From the NCBI GenBank assembly GCA_934648845.1, contig CAKUFS010000041.1, positions 1 to 12,217 of the forward strand: a stretch of 12,217 bases of DNA, given 5' to 3'. The notes beneath the pieces are model-generated. The model saw nothing but the letters and a program-made list of their open reading frames with translations, was not told where the DNA came from and made no database searches. Origin of the DNA: an uncultured Eggerthellaceae bacterium. GTDB lineage: Bacteria > Actinomycetota > Coriobacteriia > Coriobacteriales > Eggerthellaceae. A program made the translations under genes and the position numbers. Positions within the stretch are counted from its first letter, which is position 1. Each line of letters starts with the position of its first letter. This document shows positions 1 through 7,263 of the stretch, piece by piece.

Positions 1-6
1 GGCATC

Positions 7-2658
7 ATGAGCGCGGCGGTTGATGGCATTCGCGTGGCGGAAGCGGTTGCGCGCGATTTGAGCCCCATTGACCTGCAGGCATATGCGCGCGACGTGAGTA
101 CGCCAGGAGTAACGGCCGTTCCTTGCCAGGGACGCAGTAGCAAAGGGGCTCGTTTCGCTGAATCGCGGAAAACGGACGGCGAAACATCTTCGGATGGCTC
201 CGACTCTGGTGGTGCTTCCGACAGTGTTTCCGCTGGTGCGCGGAATGTTGCCAAGGATTCGGTGGCGGTCGGTGAAGGCACGAGGGCAGCGGTTGCGGCA
301 GCGGGCGCGACGGATGCGGTGGATGTGCAGGCAGCTGGCGCGGCGGTGGACGACACGACTGCTGCGAGCGCTCCCGTTATCGAAAAAACGTACACTGACA
401 AGACGGGCGCGCGCTTTGTATACCGTGAGCTCGCTGATGGCACGCTGCGTATGATGAGCTGCGAAAACGCTACTGACCAGGTGATATGTGATGCGTATGT
501 CGAAGGACAACTGGTATCCGAAATAGATTCGCGTGCGTTTTTGAACATCGGGCGCTTACGTACGCTGGTATTTCCGGCGGGTGTTCGCCGCGCTCAAGCG
601 GGGCTTTTGCGGCGGCTCCCCAGCATTGAGACGCTCGTTTTGCCCGATGCCATGGCATCGCTTGATACGGCGCTGATCTCATCGCTTTCCCGGATAGAAA
701 CGCTGCAGCTGCCCGCAATGCTTGCGCGCGTGCCCATGGGGCTTTTCCGCTCGACTAACATTCGCGTGTTGCGTATTGGCCGGAATACGCGCGATGTTGC
801 TCAAGGAACGTTTGCAGATACAACGCTCGAGCGGGTGGAAATTGACCCGCACAACCCCTGGCTCTCTACCGATGGTCAGGGCGTTTACCGCAAAAGCGAT
901 GGAGCGCTTCTGTCGCTTGCGGTTAATGTGTCCCATTATCGGGTTAGGAAGGACTGTCCGCGCATCTGCCATAAAGCATTCGCGAACAGGGAAGATTTGC
1001 TTTCGGTGGAGCTGCCCGAAGGCGTGAGCGTGATTGAGCCGTTTGCGTTCTTCCGTTCGGGATTGCGCTCGTTTACGGCGCCCACGTCGTTGCGCGTGAT
1101 CGAGCGTCGAGCTTTCGCGCTGTGCGAGCAGCTGCAAGAAGCCCATTTGAATGAGGGCCTGTACACGATAGGCGAAGAAGCGTTTGCAAACACGGCATTG
1201 CGCGAAATTGAGCTGCCGGCCTCGCTGCAAGCCTTAGGTGGGTGTTTTTGCGGCACTCCGCGGCTGGTCGTTTGCGAAGACGGCAGCGAGAAGTTTCTTC
1301 CCGAAGTGCGCATAGCGCCTGGTAGCGTGCATTTTCTTATTGATGACAAGCAAGGCTTGTATCAATATACGGAACAGGGTTTGATCTTCGCGGAGCTTTT
1401 GAACGGCAGCGCAAAGGAGTACGCTCTTGATCCGCGTACCAAGGCCATCGCACCCGGTGCTTTCGCGCGCCAGGCGAATCTCGTGTCGGTTGAGCTGCCT
1501 GCTTCGCTTCAAGATATTGGCGACCAGGCATTTTCAGGCTGCTCGTCGCTTGCACGCTTGGAAGGGTCCCCGGCGTTGCACAGCATTGGAAACGGTGCGT
1601 TCTCCGGCACAGCATTGCAAGCGTTGTATCTTCCTGCCACCATGGAGCGCTTGGGAAAAAATGCGCTTGTCGTGCGCGAAGGGACCGGATTTGTGCCGCC
1701 GCGTTTGATTGCCCAGGTGGAGCTTGATCCACAATGCCCGACACTTTTCTTCGATAGCCAGTTTCTCTGCCAGCGCCTTGCATCGGGCGGCGCTGCGGTA
1801 ATCATGTATTGTGGGGAAGAGCGACACGTGCATATTCCCGATTGCGCAACGGAAGTGCGTGCGTTTTGCCTGGTAAACGTTGATAACTTGGAGTCAATTG
1901 AAACGCATGATGGCATTGCGTTTTACGGCACGAACTGTTTTTTGAACGCGCAGATTCCGCATACGGTGACGGTGAATCTGAACAAGCAGCCCCTTCAAGG
2001 GCATCGTCGCATTGTGTTGCAATACCCGAATAACTCAACGGGGCGCGATGCGCTGCGGCAATCGTTCACTTCGCGTAATTATCTGCCAGGCGCCGGGTTC
2101 AATGAGCACGGTTTTTCCCAGATGATGTGGGGCGGCTCGCCCGACAACGACAAGGATGAGACCGATTTGCCGTCTTTGTCTCATGGGCGGGCGGCCGGTT
2201 TGTCGTCTCTTGTTCAGGCTCTTACGAGTAATGCGCCCGCGGCAGACGAAGGGGAGTTGGTATCGCAAACCTCTTCGCAGCCCGGAGCAGGCGCGTGGGA
2301 CGCTGCTGCTGCTCTGAGATGTTCCGACGAGGCGATGTATTGGTGCCCCAGCACGTTGCGTTCAATGGCATACGCGTTGGGACGCTTGAGCGATCCGCTT
2401 TTCTTGGGGGCAGAATCACGAACCCGTTTCGAACCGATGATTGCGCGGCGGTTGGGCGAAGTAGTGCGCATCTTCGCGCGAAATAACTACCTGCAAGGCT
2501 TTGACCAGCTCTTTTCTTTGGGATTTATTACGAAAGAGAATGCGGTTGAGATAATTGACATTGCGGGAAACGTTGATAACGTAGAAGTGACAAGCCATTT
2601 ATTCGAGTTGCGGCGGCGCTTTTTCGGCTACGATGTGATGTCAGAGTTCGATTTATAG
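7..2658 (+). CDS. BspA-type leucine-rich repeat (LRR_5) protein with C-terminal helical domain; 5' end uncertain
   Basis: 883 aa if the ATG at 7 is used. The frame is open to the window edge (codons GGC ATC precede it) and no ribosome binding site is visible in six bases, so the true start may lie upstream. Visible parts: a short helical N-terminus (1-35); a low-complexity Ala/Ser/Gly/Asp stretch (about 40-125), probably disordered; then irregular LRR_5 repeats (about 165-700) with the usual IG-x-x-AF / L-x-x-I-x-LP pattern, for example IGEEAF, IGDQAF and IGNGAF. A Ser/Gly linker leads to a helical C-terminal domain (about 770-883) containing NNYLQGFDQLFSLGFITKEN. LRR_5 arrays are generally protein-binding and often surface-exposed, but no signal peptide, lipobox, LPXTG or membrane segment is seen here, so a cytoplasmic location is inferred. 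It is first of three co-directional genes. I infer a recognition or adaptor role beside the VWA and MoxR proteins; the exact function is unknown. Confidence 0.88.
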   Translation: MSAAVDGIRVAEAVARDLSPIDLQAYARDVSTPGVTAVPCQGRSSKGARFAESRKTDGETSSDGSDSGGASDSVSAGARNVAKDSVAVGEGTRAAVAAAGATDAVDVQAAGAAVDDTTAASAPVIEKTYTDKTGARFVYRELADGTLRMMSCENATDQVICDAYVEGQLVSEIDSRAFLNIGRLRTLVFPAGVRRAQAGLLRRLPSIETLVLPDAMASLDTALISSLSRIETLQLPAMLARVPMGLFRSTNIRVLRIGRNTRDVAQGTFADTTLERVEIDPHNPWLSTDGQGVYRKSDGALLSLAVNVSHYRVRKDCPRICHKAFANREDLLSVELPEGVSVIEPFAFFRSGLRSFTAPTSLRVIERRAFALCEQLQEAHLNEGLYTIGEEAFANTALREIELPASLQALGGCFCGTPRLVVCEDGSEKFLPEVRIAPGSVHFLIDDKQGLYQYTEQGLIFAELLNGSAKEYALDPRTKAIAPGAFARQANLVSVELPASLQDIGDQAFSGCSSLARLEGSPALHSIGNGAFSGTALQALYLPATMERLGKNALVVREGTGFVPPRLIAQVELDPQCPTLFFDSQFLCQRLASGGAAVIMYCGEERHVHIPDCATEVRAFCLVNVDNLESIETHDGIAFYGTNCFLNAQIPHTVTVNLNKQPLQGHRRIVLQYPNNSTGRDALRQSFTSRNYLPGAGFNEHGFSQMMWGGSPDNDKDETDLPSLSHGRAAGLSSLVQALTSNAPAADEGELVSQTSSQPGAGAWDAAAALRCSDEAMYWCPSTLRSMAYALGRLSDPLFLGAESRTRFEPMIARRLGEVVRIFARNNYLQGFDQLFSLGFITKENAVEIIDIAGNVDNVEVTSHLFELRRRFFGYDVMSEFDL

Positions 2659-2724
2659 GCACCACGGGCGAAGCGCAAAGGTGGCATATTCCCGGTGGGG
2701 GATTCGATTGGTAAGGCGGCGTAT

Positions 2725-4755
2725 ATGGCGCATGAAAACGAAACAGTGCATTTCTCGGTGCCGTTAGAGGCGCACCAGCAGTATGTGGGGCTGGGGTCGC
2801 AGCAGGGTGCGGGGCAGTCGGCATCTGCGGGTCAGGCGCCTGCAGGTCAGCCGTTGCAGGCGGGTCAAGCGTTCGCTGGGGCATCGCGCCCGGGTCAACC
2901 TGCCGGTGAGAATCTGCCCGTCCACGACGGTCCAACGTACGATGACGTCATCAACGCTTTGGCGCTTGACGTTGTTGGCGAGGCGCGTATGAAGCTCATG
3001 ATGGCGTTTCGTTTCCTGAACACGGCGCTGTGGAAGATGCCAACGGTGGTGAGCAGTCATCCCATGGCGCTGGCCACCGATGGAAAACAGCTGGTAGTAA
3101 GCCCGCTTTACACTATCGCGCGCTTTCAAGAGGGCATGAATGAGATTACGCGCGACTACCTTCACCTACTGCTGCATTGCGTGTTTCGCCATCCGCTTGA
3201 CGAAGAACACATCAACGCGGCGGCGTGGTCGCTTGCGTGCGATGTGGTGGTTGAGTCCATTGCGCTGGAAATGACGGAACAGCGGTGCGTGTGTGCCAAC
3301 GATGCGCAGCGGCGCGAAGCGATTGCTGCAATTCAGAAGGATTTGGGGCATCTTTCGCCCGCGAAGCTCTACCGTATTTTCGCCGATGCCGAGGCAGGTG
3401 GCGCGCGGGCGCGCCAGGCGGGATTCAATCCTGCACGCGTTTGGGATTTGCGTCAGCTGTTTCAGCGCGATTGCCACGATGCGTGGGCAAACGTGCGGCA
3501 CAGTCGCGAAGGCGAGCAGAAAAGCGAAGATGACCAGGGTATTCGTAAGCGAAACTTGTCGGATAGGTTGCAGGATAAACCCGAAGATACGTTTGAGGAC
3601 GACCAGAAAGAGCGCAGTGGCGAAGGCGATGTCACGCCGCTTGATGACTTGGAAAATGCCTCTGCAAGCGAAAGCCAGGGCAATCAGCAAGAAGACGATG
3701 CTGCAACCCAAGGTGGTGCGCAAACGGGCGGCGAACAGCAGGAAGCGCGCGATACGGCAGATGAAACCGAGCAAAGCGACGAGCAACTTGCGGGCGGATT
3801 GGCACCCCAGGAACCTGCATCGGCTGAAGAAGAAACATCCGATTCCGATGACGAAGGCGCATCTCAGTCCAGAGATGACGCTCCCGACAGCGAAGCCGCC
3901 GATACCAGCGCGGATGACCCCGACGCAAACGGTGCCGCCGACGCGGACGACCCCGACGACCTTGACGAACCTGAGCGTGCCGCCCAGGAGCAACAGCTTC
4001 GCGAACAGCTTGAACAGCAGCGTCGGGAGTGGGAAGACATTGCGAAGCAAATAGAAATGGATCTGCAGTCGTTCTCGCAAGGCAAGGGCGATAACAGCAA
4101 GGCGCTTTCGCAGAACCTTGCCATTGCGAACCGCCGCTTGGCGAACTACCACGATTTCCTGCGGCAATTCGCCACCATGGGCGAGGACATGAAGATAAAC
4201 GATGACGAATTCGACTACATCTACTACACGTACGGCATGGACACGTATGGGAACATGCCGCTCGTGGAGCCGCTGGAGTACCAGGAAAGCAACCGTGTGC
4301 GCGAATTCGTGATTGCGCTGGATACGTCCGGCTCGTGTTCGGGCGAGCTCATTCGCAATTTCGTGACGCGCACGTACGATATTCTGCGCGAAAGCGAAGG
4401 GTTCGGCGATAAAGTCAACATTCACCTTATTCAGTGCGACAATAAGATACAAGCAGATTTGAAGATTGAAAACGTGCAGGATCTGGAGAAATATTGCCAG
4501 CAGTTCCAGGCGTTCGGTTTCGGCGGCACGGATTTTCGTCCTGTTTTCGAATACGTCAACGAGTTGTGCGACCAGGGGGAATTCGAGAATCTGCGCGGAT
4601 TGATCTACTTCACCGACGGGTTGGGTACGTTTCCCACGACGCCTCCCGCGTATGAGACGGCGTTTGTGTTCATGGATGATGGTGCGTCGCGCATCGATGT
4701 TCCTCCGTGGGCAATGAAAGTCGTGATGGACGAAGAGGAGATTTTCGGGTTATAA
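2725..4755 (+). CDS. DUF2201-like zincin/VWA domain protein, partner of the downstream MoxR ATPase
   Basis: 676 aa from ATG 2725, which has AAGGCGG at 2713-2719. A GTG at 2695 with AAAGGTGG at 2677-2684 would add ten residues and cannot be excluded. Domains: Gln/Gly/Ala-rich N-terminus (1-65); zincin-like region (about 70-255) whose metal motif reads H147-LLL-H151-C with H156, so the Glu of HExxH is Leu; a highly acidic low-complexity linker (about 262-416); a Glu/Gln-rich coiled coil (417-450); and a C-terminal VWA domain with a full MIDAS, DTSGS at 533-537, GGTDF at 600-604 and TDG at 630-632. DUF2201/VWA proteins usually sit beside MoxR ATPases, as in RavA-ViaA, NorQ-NorD and CbbQ-CbbO pairs, where the VWA protein contacts the ATPase or its client. 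There is no signal peptide. It lies 66 bp after the LRR gene and 39 bp before the ATPase gene. Identification of the VWA is firm; the client is unknown. Confidence 0.93.
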   Translation: MAHENETVHFSVPLEAHQQYVGLGSQQGAGQSASAGQAPAGQPLQAGQAFAGASRPGQPAGENLPVHDGPTYDDVINALALDVVGEARMKLMMAFRFLNTALWKMPTVVSSHPMALATDGKQLVVSPLYTIARFQEGMNEITRDYLHLLLHCVFRHPLDEEHINAAAWSLACDVVVESIALEMTEQRCVCANDAQRREAIAAIQKDLGHLSPAKLYRIFADAEAGGARARQAGFNPARVWDLRQLFQRDCHDAWANVRHSREGEQKSEDDQGIRKRNLSDRLQDKPEDTFEDDQKERSGEGDVTPLDDLENASASESQGNQQEDDAATQGGAQTGGEQQEARDTADETEQSDEQLAGGLAPQEPASAEEETSDSDDEGASQSRDDAPDSEAADTSADDPDANGAADADDPDDLDEPERAAQEQQLREQLEQQRREWEDIAKQIEMDLQSFSQGKGDNSKALSQNLAIANRRLANYHDFLRQFATMGEDMKINDDEFDYIYYTYGMDTYGNMPLVEPLEYQESNRVREFVIALDTSGSCSGELIRNFVTRTYDILRESEGFGDKVNIHLIQCDNKIQADLKIENVQDLEKYCQQFQAFGFGGTDFRPVFEYVNELCDQGEFENLRGLIYFTDGLGTFPTTPPAYETAFVFMDDGASRIDVPPWAMKVVMDEEEIFGL

Positions 4756-4794
4756 GTTTTAAGCGGGTGTTTTAGGCAAGAAAAGGAGCGCACA

Positions 4795-7146
4795 GTGAAT
4801 ATCGCGCAAGCAAAACAGCACGTGAAAGATACGGTTGAGGCGTATCTGGCGAAAGACGACGAAGGCATATACTGCATTGACCCATCGAAACAGCGACCCG
4901 TTTTCCTTTTGGGCGCGCCGGGCATTGGCAAGACCGCCATTATGTCGCAGATTGCCCAAGAGCTGGGCATTGGCTTGGTCAGCTATTCTATGACGCATCA
5001 CACGCGCCAAAGTGCCCTGGGTCTTCCGCTTATTGTTCACCACAACTACGAAGGCACGGAGTACGATGCTTCCGAGTACACTATGAGCGAGATTGTGGCC
5101 AGCGTGTACGATTATATGGAGAAAACAGGCGTTTCACGTGGTGTTTTGTTCCTGGACGAAATCAACTGCGTTTCCGAAACGCTCTATCCCAGCATGCTGC
5201 AATTCCTGCAGTTCAAGACGTTTGGGCGTCATCGCGTGCCTGACAACTGGGTGGTGGTGTGCGCGGGCAATCCGCCCGAATACAACAAGAGCGTCCACGA
5301 GTTCGATATCGTCACGCTTGACCGTCTGCGTAAAGTGGTGGTGGAGCCGTCGTTTGATGCGTGGCGCGCGTATGCTATTGACCACGACATCCACCCCGCC
5401 GTTTTGTCGTTTTTGGATCTGAAGAAGGAAAACTTCTACTCCGTGGTGTCCACGCCGGCGGGCAAGCGCTTTGTGACGGCGCGCGGTTGGGAGGATTTGT
5501 CGGAAATCATCAAGCTGTTCGAGCGCATGGGAAAGAAAGTTGATCGCGACTTGATTGAGCAGTTCCTGCAAGACGATGATATTTCCGACCGTTTTGCCAC
5601 TTACTACTTGCTGTTCAACAAGTACCGCTCCGACTACCAAGTTGAGTCTATTTTGGCTGGTCAAGCAAGTGAAGACATTGTACGCCGCGCTCAGGATGCC
5701 AAGTTTGACGAGCGGCTTGCGCTCATGGGTCTTATGTTGGATGCGCTTTCGGGTTATGCTTCTGATGTGCTGTTGGCCGAAGACGTGTTGGCGCGCACGC
5801 GCGATGCGCTGCGCGATGCCCGTCCGCTGGTGGAAGGCGGCTCAAGCGTCGATGACGTGCTGGGCACCATGGTGCGCGAGCGCAAGGAGGCTTTGAAGCG
5901 CACAAAGACGGCGGGAACCCTGGCGGCGCGGCGCGTGCGGCGTGAGCGTCGCTTCATCGACACGCTGGAGGGCTTCATTTCCGATTGCGCGCTGGCGGGA
6001 GTTGAGAGTGGCCCCGACGCCTTCGCCGTGATTCATGGCGATTACCGCACGTGCGTGAGCGATTTCGAGCGTGCGATGAAGGCGGCAAGCGCGAAGATTG
6101 ATGCTGCATTCGCGTTCGTTGACAACGTGTTCCCCGAGGGAAGGGAATCGCTCGTGTTTGTGACCGAGCTCACGGCGCGCAAGGCAACATCCCAGTTCGT
6201 CAACCATTTTGGCAACGAGAGCTACTATGCCCACAACGAAAGCATGCAGACCGATCAGCATGCGCGCGAGCTGCAGCAACGTGCGGCGCAGCTGAATATC
6301 GATGCCAACATGCTTGAGGGTGCGGCCAACAAGCGACCGGCGGTGCGCGTGCAGTCGGAAACGACTTCGGTTTCTGCGGGTGAGCGTGCAGGCGTATCGG
6401 CGGCAAAGGCGGGAGATGCTTGCGAAAAGACTACGCAACCTGCCTGCGATAGCGCTGATTTGGCGGAATATTATTCAGGAGCGCAATTCGAATACGGGTT
6501 TGCGTCGCTGTGCAAAATGACGCTGCCGGACAACCTGGTGGGTAAGCGCGTTTTGGATATTGGGTGTCGTCGTGGCAAGGGCGTGTTCAAACTTTCATCG
6601 CGCGTGGGCGAATCAGGTTCTGTGATTGGCGTTGAGTGGGCGCAGGAGCATTTGGAGGAGGCGCGCCAGCGATCCGAGCGCGCGTGGCACGATACGGGCC
6701 TGCCCGAGAGCAACATGACGTTCTTGCACGGTTATCCGGAAGACTTGCTGGGTGCTGGCGTGCAGGAAAACAGCTGTGACGTGGTGTTCGTCAACAGCGT
6801 GGTGAACTTGGCGCTTGACCCCAAGCGCGCTTTCCAGCAAATGTTCCAGGTTATGAAGCCGGGCGGCCTGCTGATTTGCGAGACCGTGGTTGCCGACGCG
6901 CCGCGCGATGAAGACGTTGTTTTACGCGCGCGCGAGCTGGGTAACAGCATTCAGGCAGCGCCGTATAAGGGCCAGTTCGAGGCCATGCTTGCAAAGATTG
7001 GCTATGCGCGTCCCGAGTACAACGATGCACACGATGTGCTGCCTCAGCAAGGGTACAAGTCCAATTACGCCGTGGAGACAGCCGAAAGTGCCGAAGATGT
7101 GCGTTTCATCGCGACCGTCGTCCACCTGCGCAAACCCCGCGCCTAA
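4795..7146 (+). CDS. MoxR-type AAA+ ATPase fused to a C-terminal ArsM-like SAM methyltransferase
   Basis: 783 aa from GTG 4795, preceded by AAAAGGAG (4781-4788) at six bases. The N-terminal AAA+ module has Walker A GAPGIGKT (40-47), Walker B GVLFLDEIN (116-124), a sensor-1 Asn in CAGNPPEY (N159) and a likely arginine finger in LDRLRK (175-180). A helical region follows to about 500 (TARGWEDLS, then FVTELTARKATSQF at 455-468), then a Ser/Ala/Thr linker (about 503-552). From about 556 there is a class I methyltransferase: motif I VLDIGCRRGKG (586-596), then GVEW, NSCDVVFVNSVVNL and FQVMKPGGLLIC. The order and motifs recall ArsM. However, the family's SNCVINL cysteine is Ser here, and the segment matching its later conserved Cys reads GNSIQAAPYKGQF, so arsenite methylation is unlikely. 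MoxR ATPases remodel clients together with VWA proteins; the methyltransferase fusion is unusual. No frameshift or split is seen. Confidence 0.94.
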   Translation: MNIAQAKQHVKDTVEAYLAKDDEGIYCIDPSKQRPVFLLGAPGIGKTAIMSQIAQELGIGLVSYSMTHHTRQSALGLPLIVHHNYEGTEYDASEYTMSEIVASVYDYMEKTGVSRGVLFLDEINCVSETLYPSMLQFLQFKTFGRHRVPDNWVVVCAGNPPEYNKSVHEFDIVTLDRLRKVVVEPSFDAWRAYAIDHDIHPAVLSFLDLKKENFYSVVSTPAGKRFVTARGWEDLSEIIKLFERMGKKVDRDLIEQFLQDDDISDRFATYYLLFNKYRSDYQVESILAGQASEDIVRRAQDAKFDERLALMGLMLDALSGYASDVLLAEDVLARTRDALRDARPLVEGGSSVDDVLGTMVRERKEALKRTKTAGTLAARRVRRERRFIDTLEGFISDCALAGVESGPDAFAVIHGDYRTCVSDFERAMKAASAKIDAAFAFVDNVFPEGRESLVFVTELTARKATSQFVNHFGNESYYAHNESMQTDQHARELQQRAAQLNIDANMLEGAANKRPAVRVQSETTSVSAGERAGVSAAKAGDACEKTTQPACDSADLAEYYSGAQFEYGFASLCKMTLPDNLVGKRVLDIGCRRGKGVFKLSSRVGESGSVIGVEWAQEHLEEARQRSERAWHDTGLPESNMTFLHGYPEDLLGAGVQENSCDVVFVNSVVNLALDPKRAFQQMFQVMKPGGLLICETVVADAPRDEDVVLRARELGNSIQAAPYKGQFEAMLAKIGYARPEYNDAHDVLPQQGYKSNYAVETAESAEDVRFIATVVHLRKPRA

Positions 7147-7159
7147 CAGCAGCATTGCC

Positions 7160-7263
7160 TGTTGACAAATTACCCCACCTTTTGTCAACAAGCGTGGTGC
7201 GATTCGGGCTTGCGTGCTGGCGGGCTATGAATTGTTGACAAAAGGTGGGGTAATTTGTCAACA
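7160..7263. repeat. Perfect 32-bp inverted repeat with nested hairpins between convergent genes
   Basis: Arms 7160-7191 and 7232-7263 are exact reverse complements separated by 40 bp. Each arm is itself a hairpin with a 10-bp stem, TGTTGACAAA paired with TTTGTCAACA, and an 11-nt loop. The left loop is TTACCCCACCT (7170-7180) and the right loop AGGTGGGGTAA (7243-7253), which are complementary. RNA or extruded DNA could therefore form one 32-bp stem, or two small hairpins able to kiss through their loops. It starts 13 bp after the ATPase-methyltransferase stop, and its right arm overlaps the stop and last Cys codon of the exporter gene. It may end transcription from both sides, but no T-tract follows in either direction, so a classical intrinsic terminator is not supported. 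A small palindromic mobile element is an alternative. Confidence 0.9.

Noticed and set aside
3166..4452. Long open frame on the - strand opposite the VWA gene (428 codons)
   Set aside because: Mirror image of a biased acidic coding sequence. The product is Arg/Val/Leu-rich without domain features, while the + strand shows VWA motifs.
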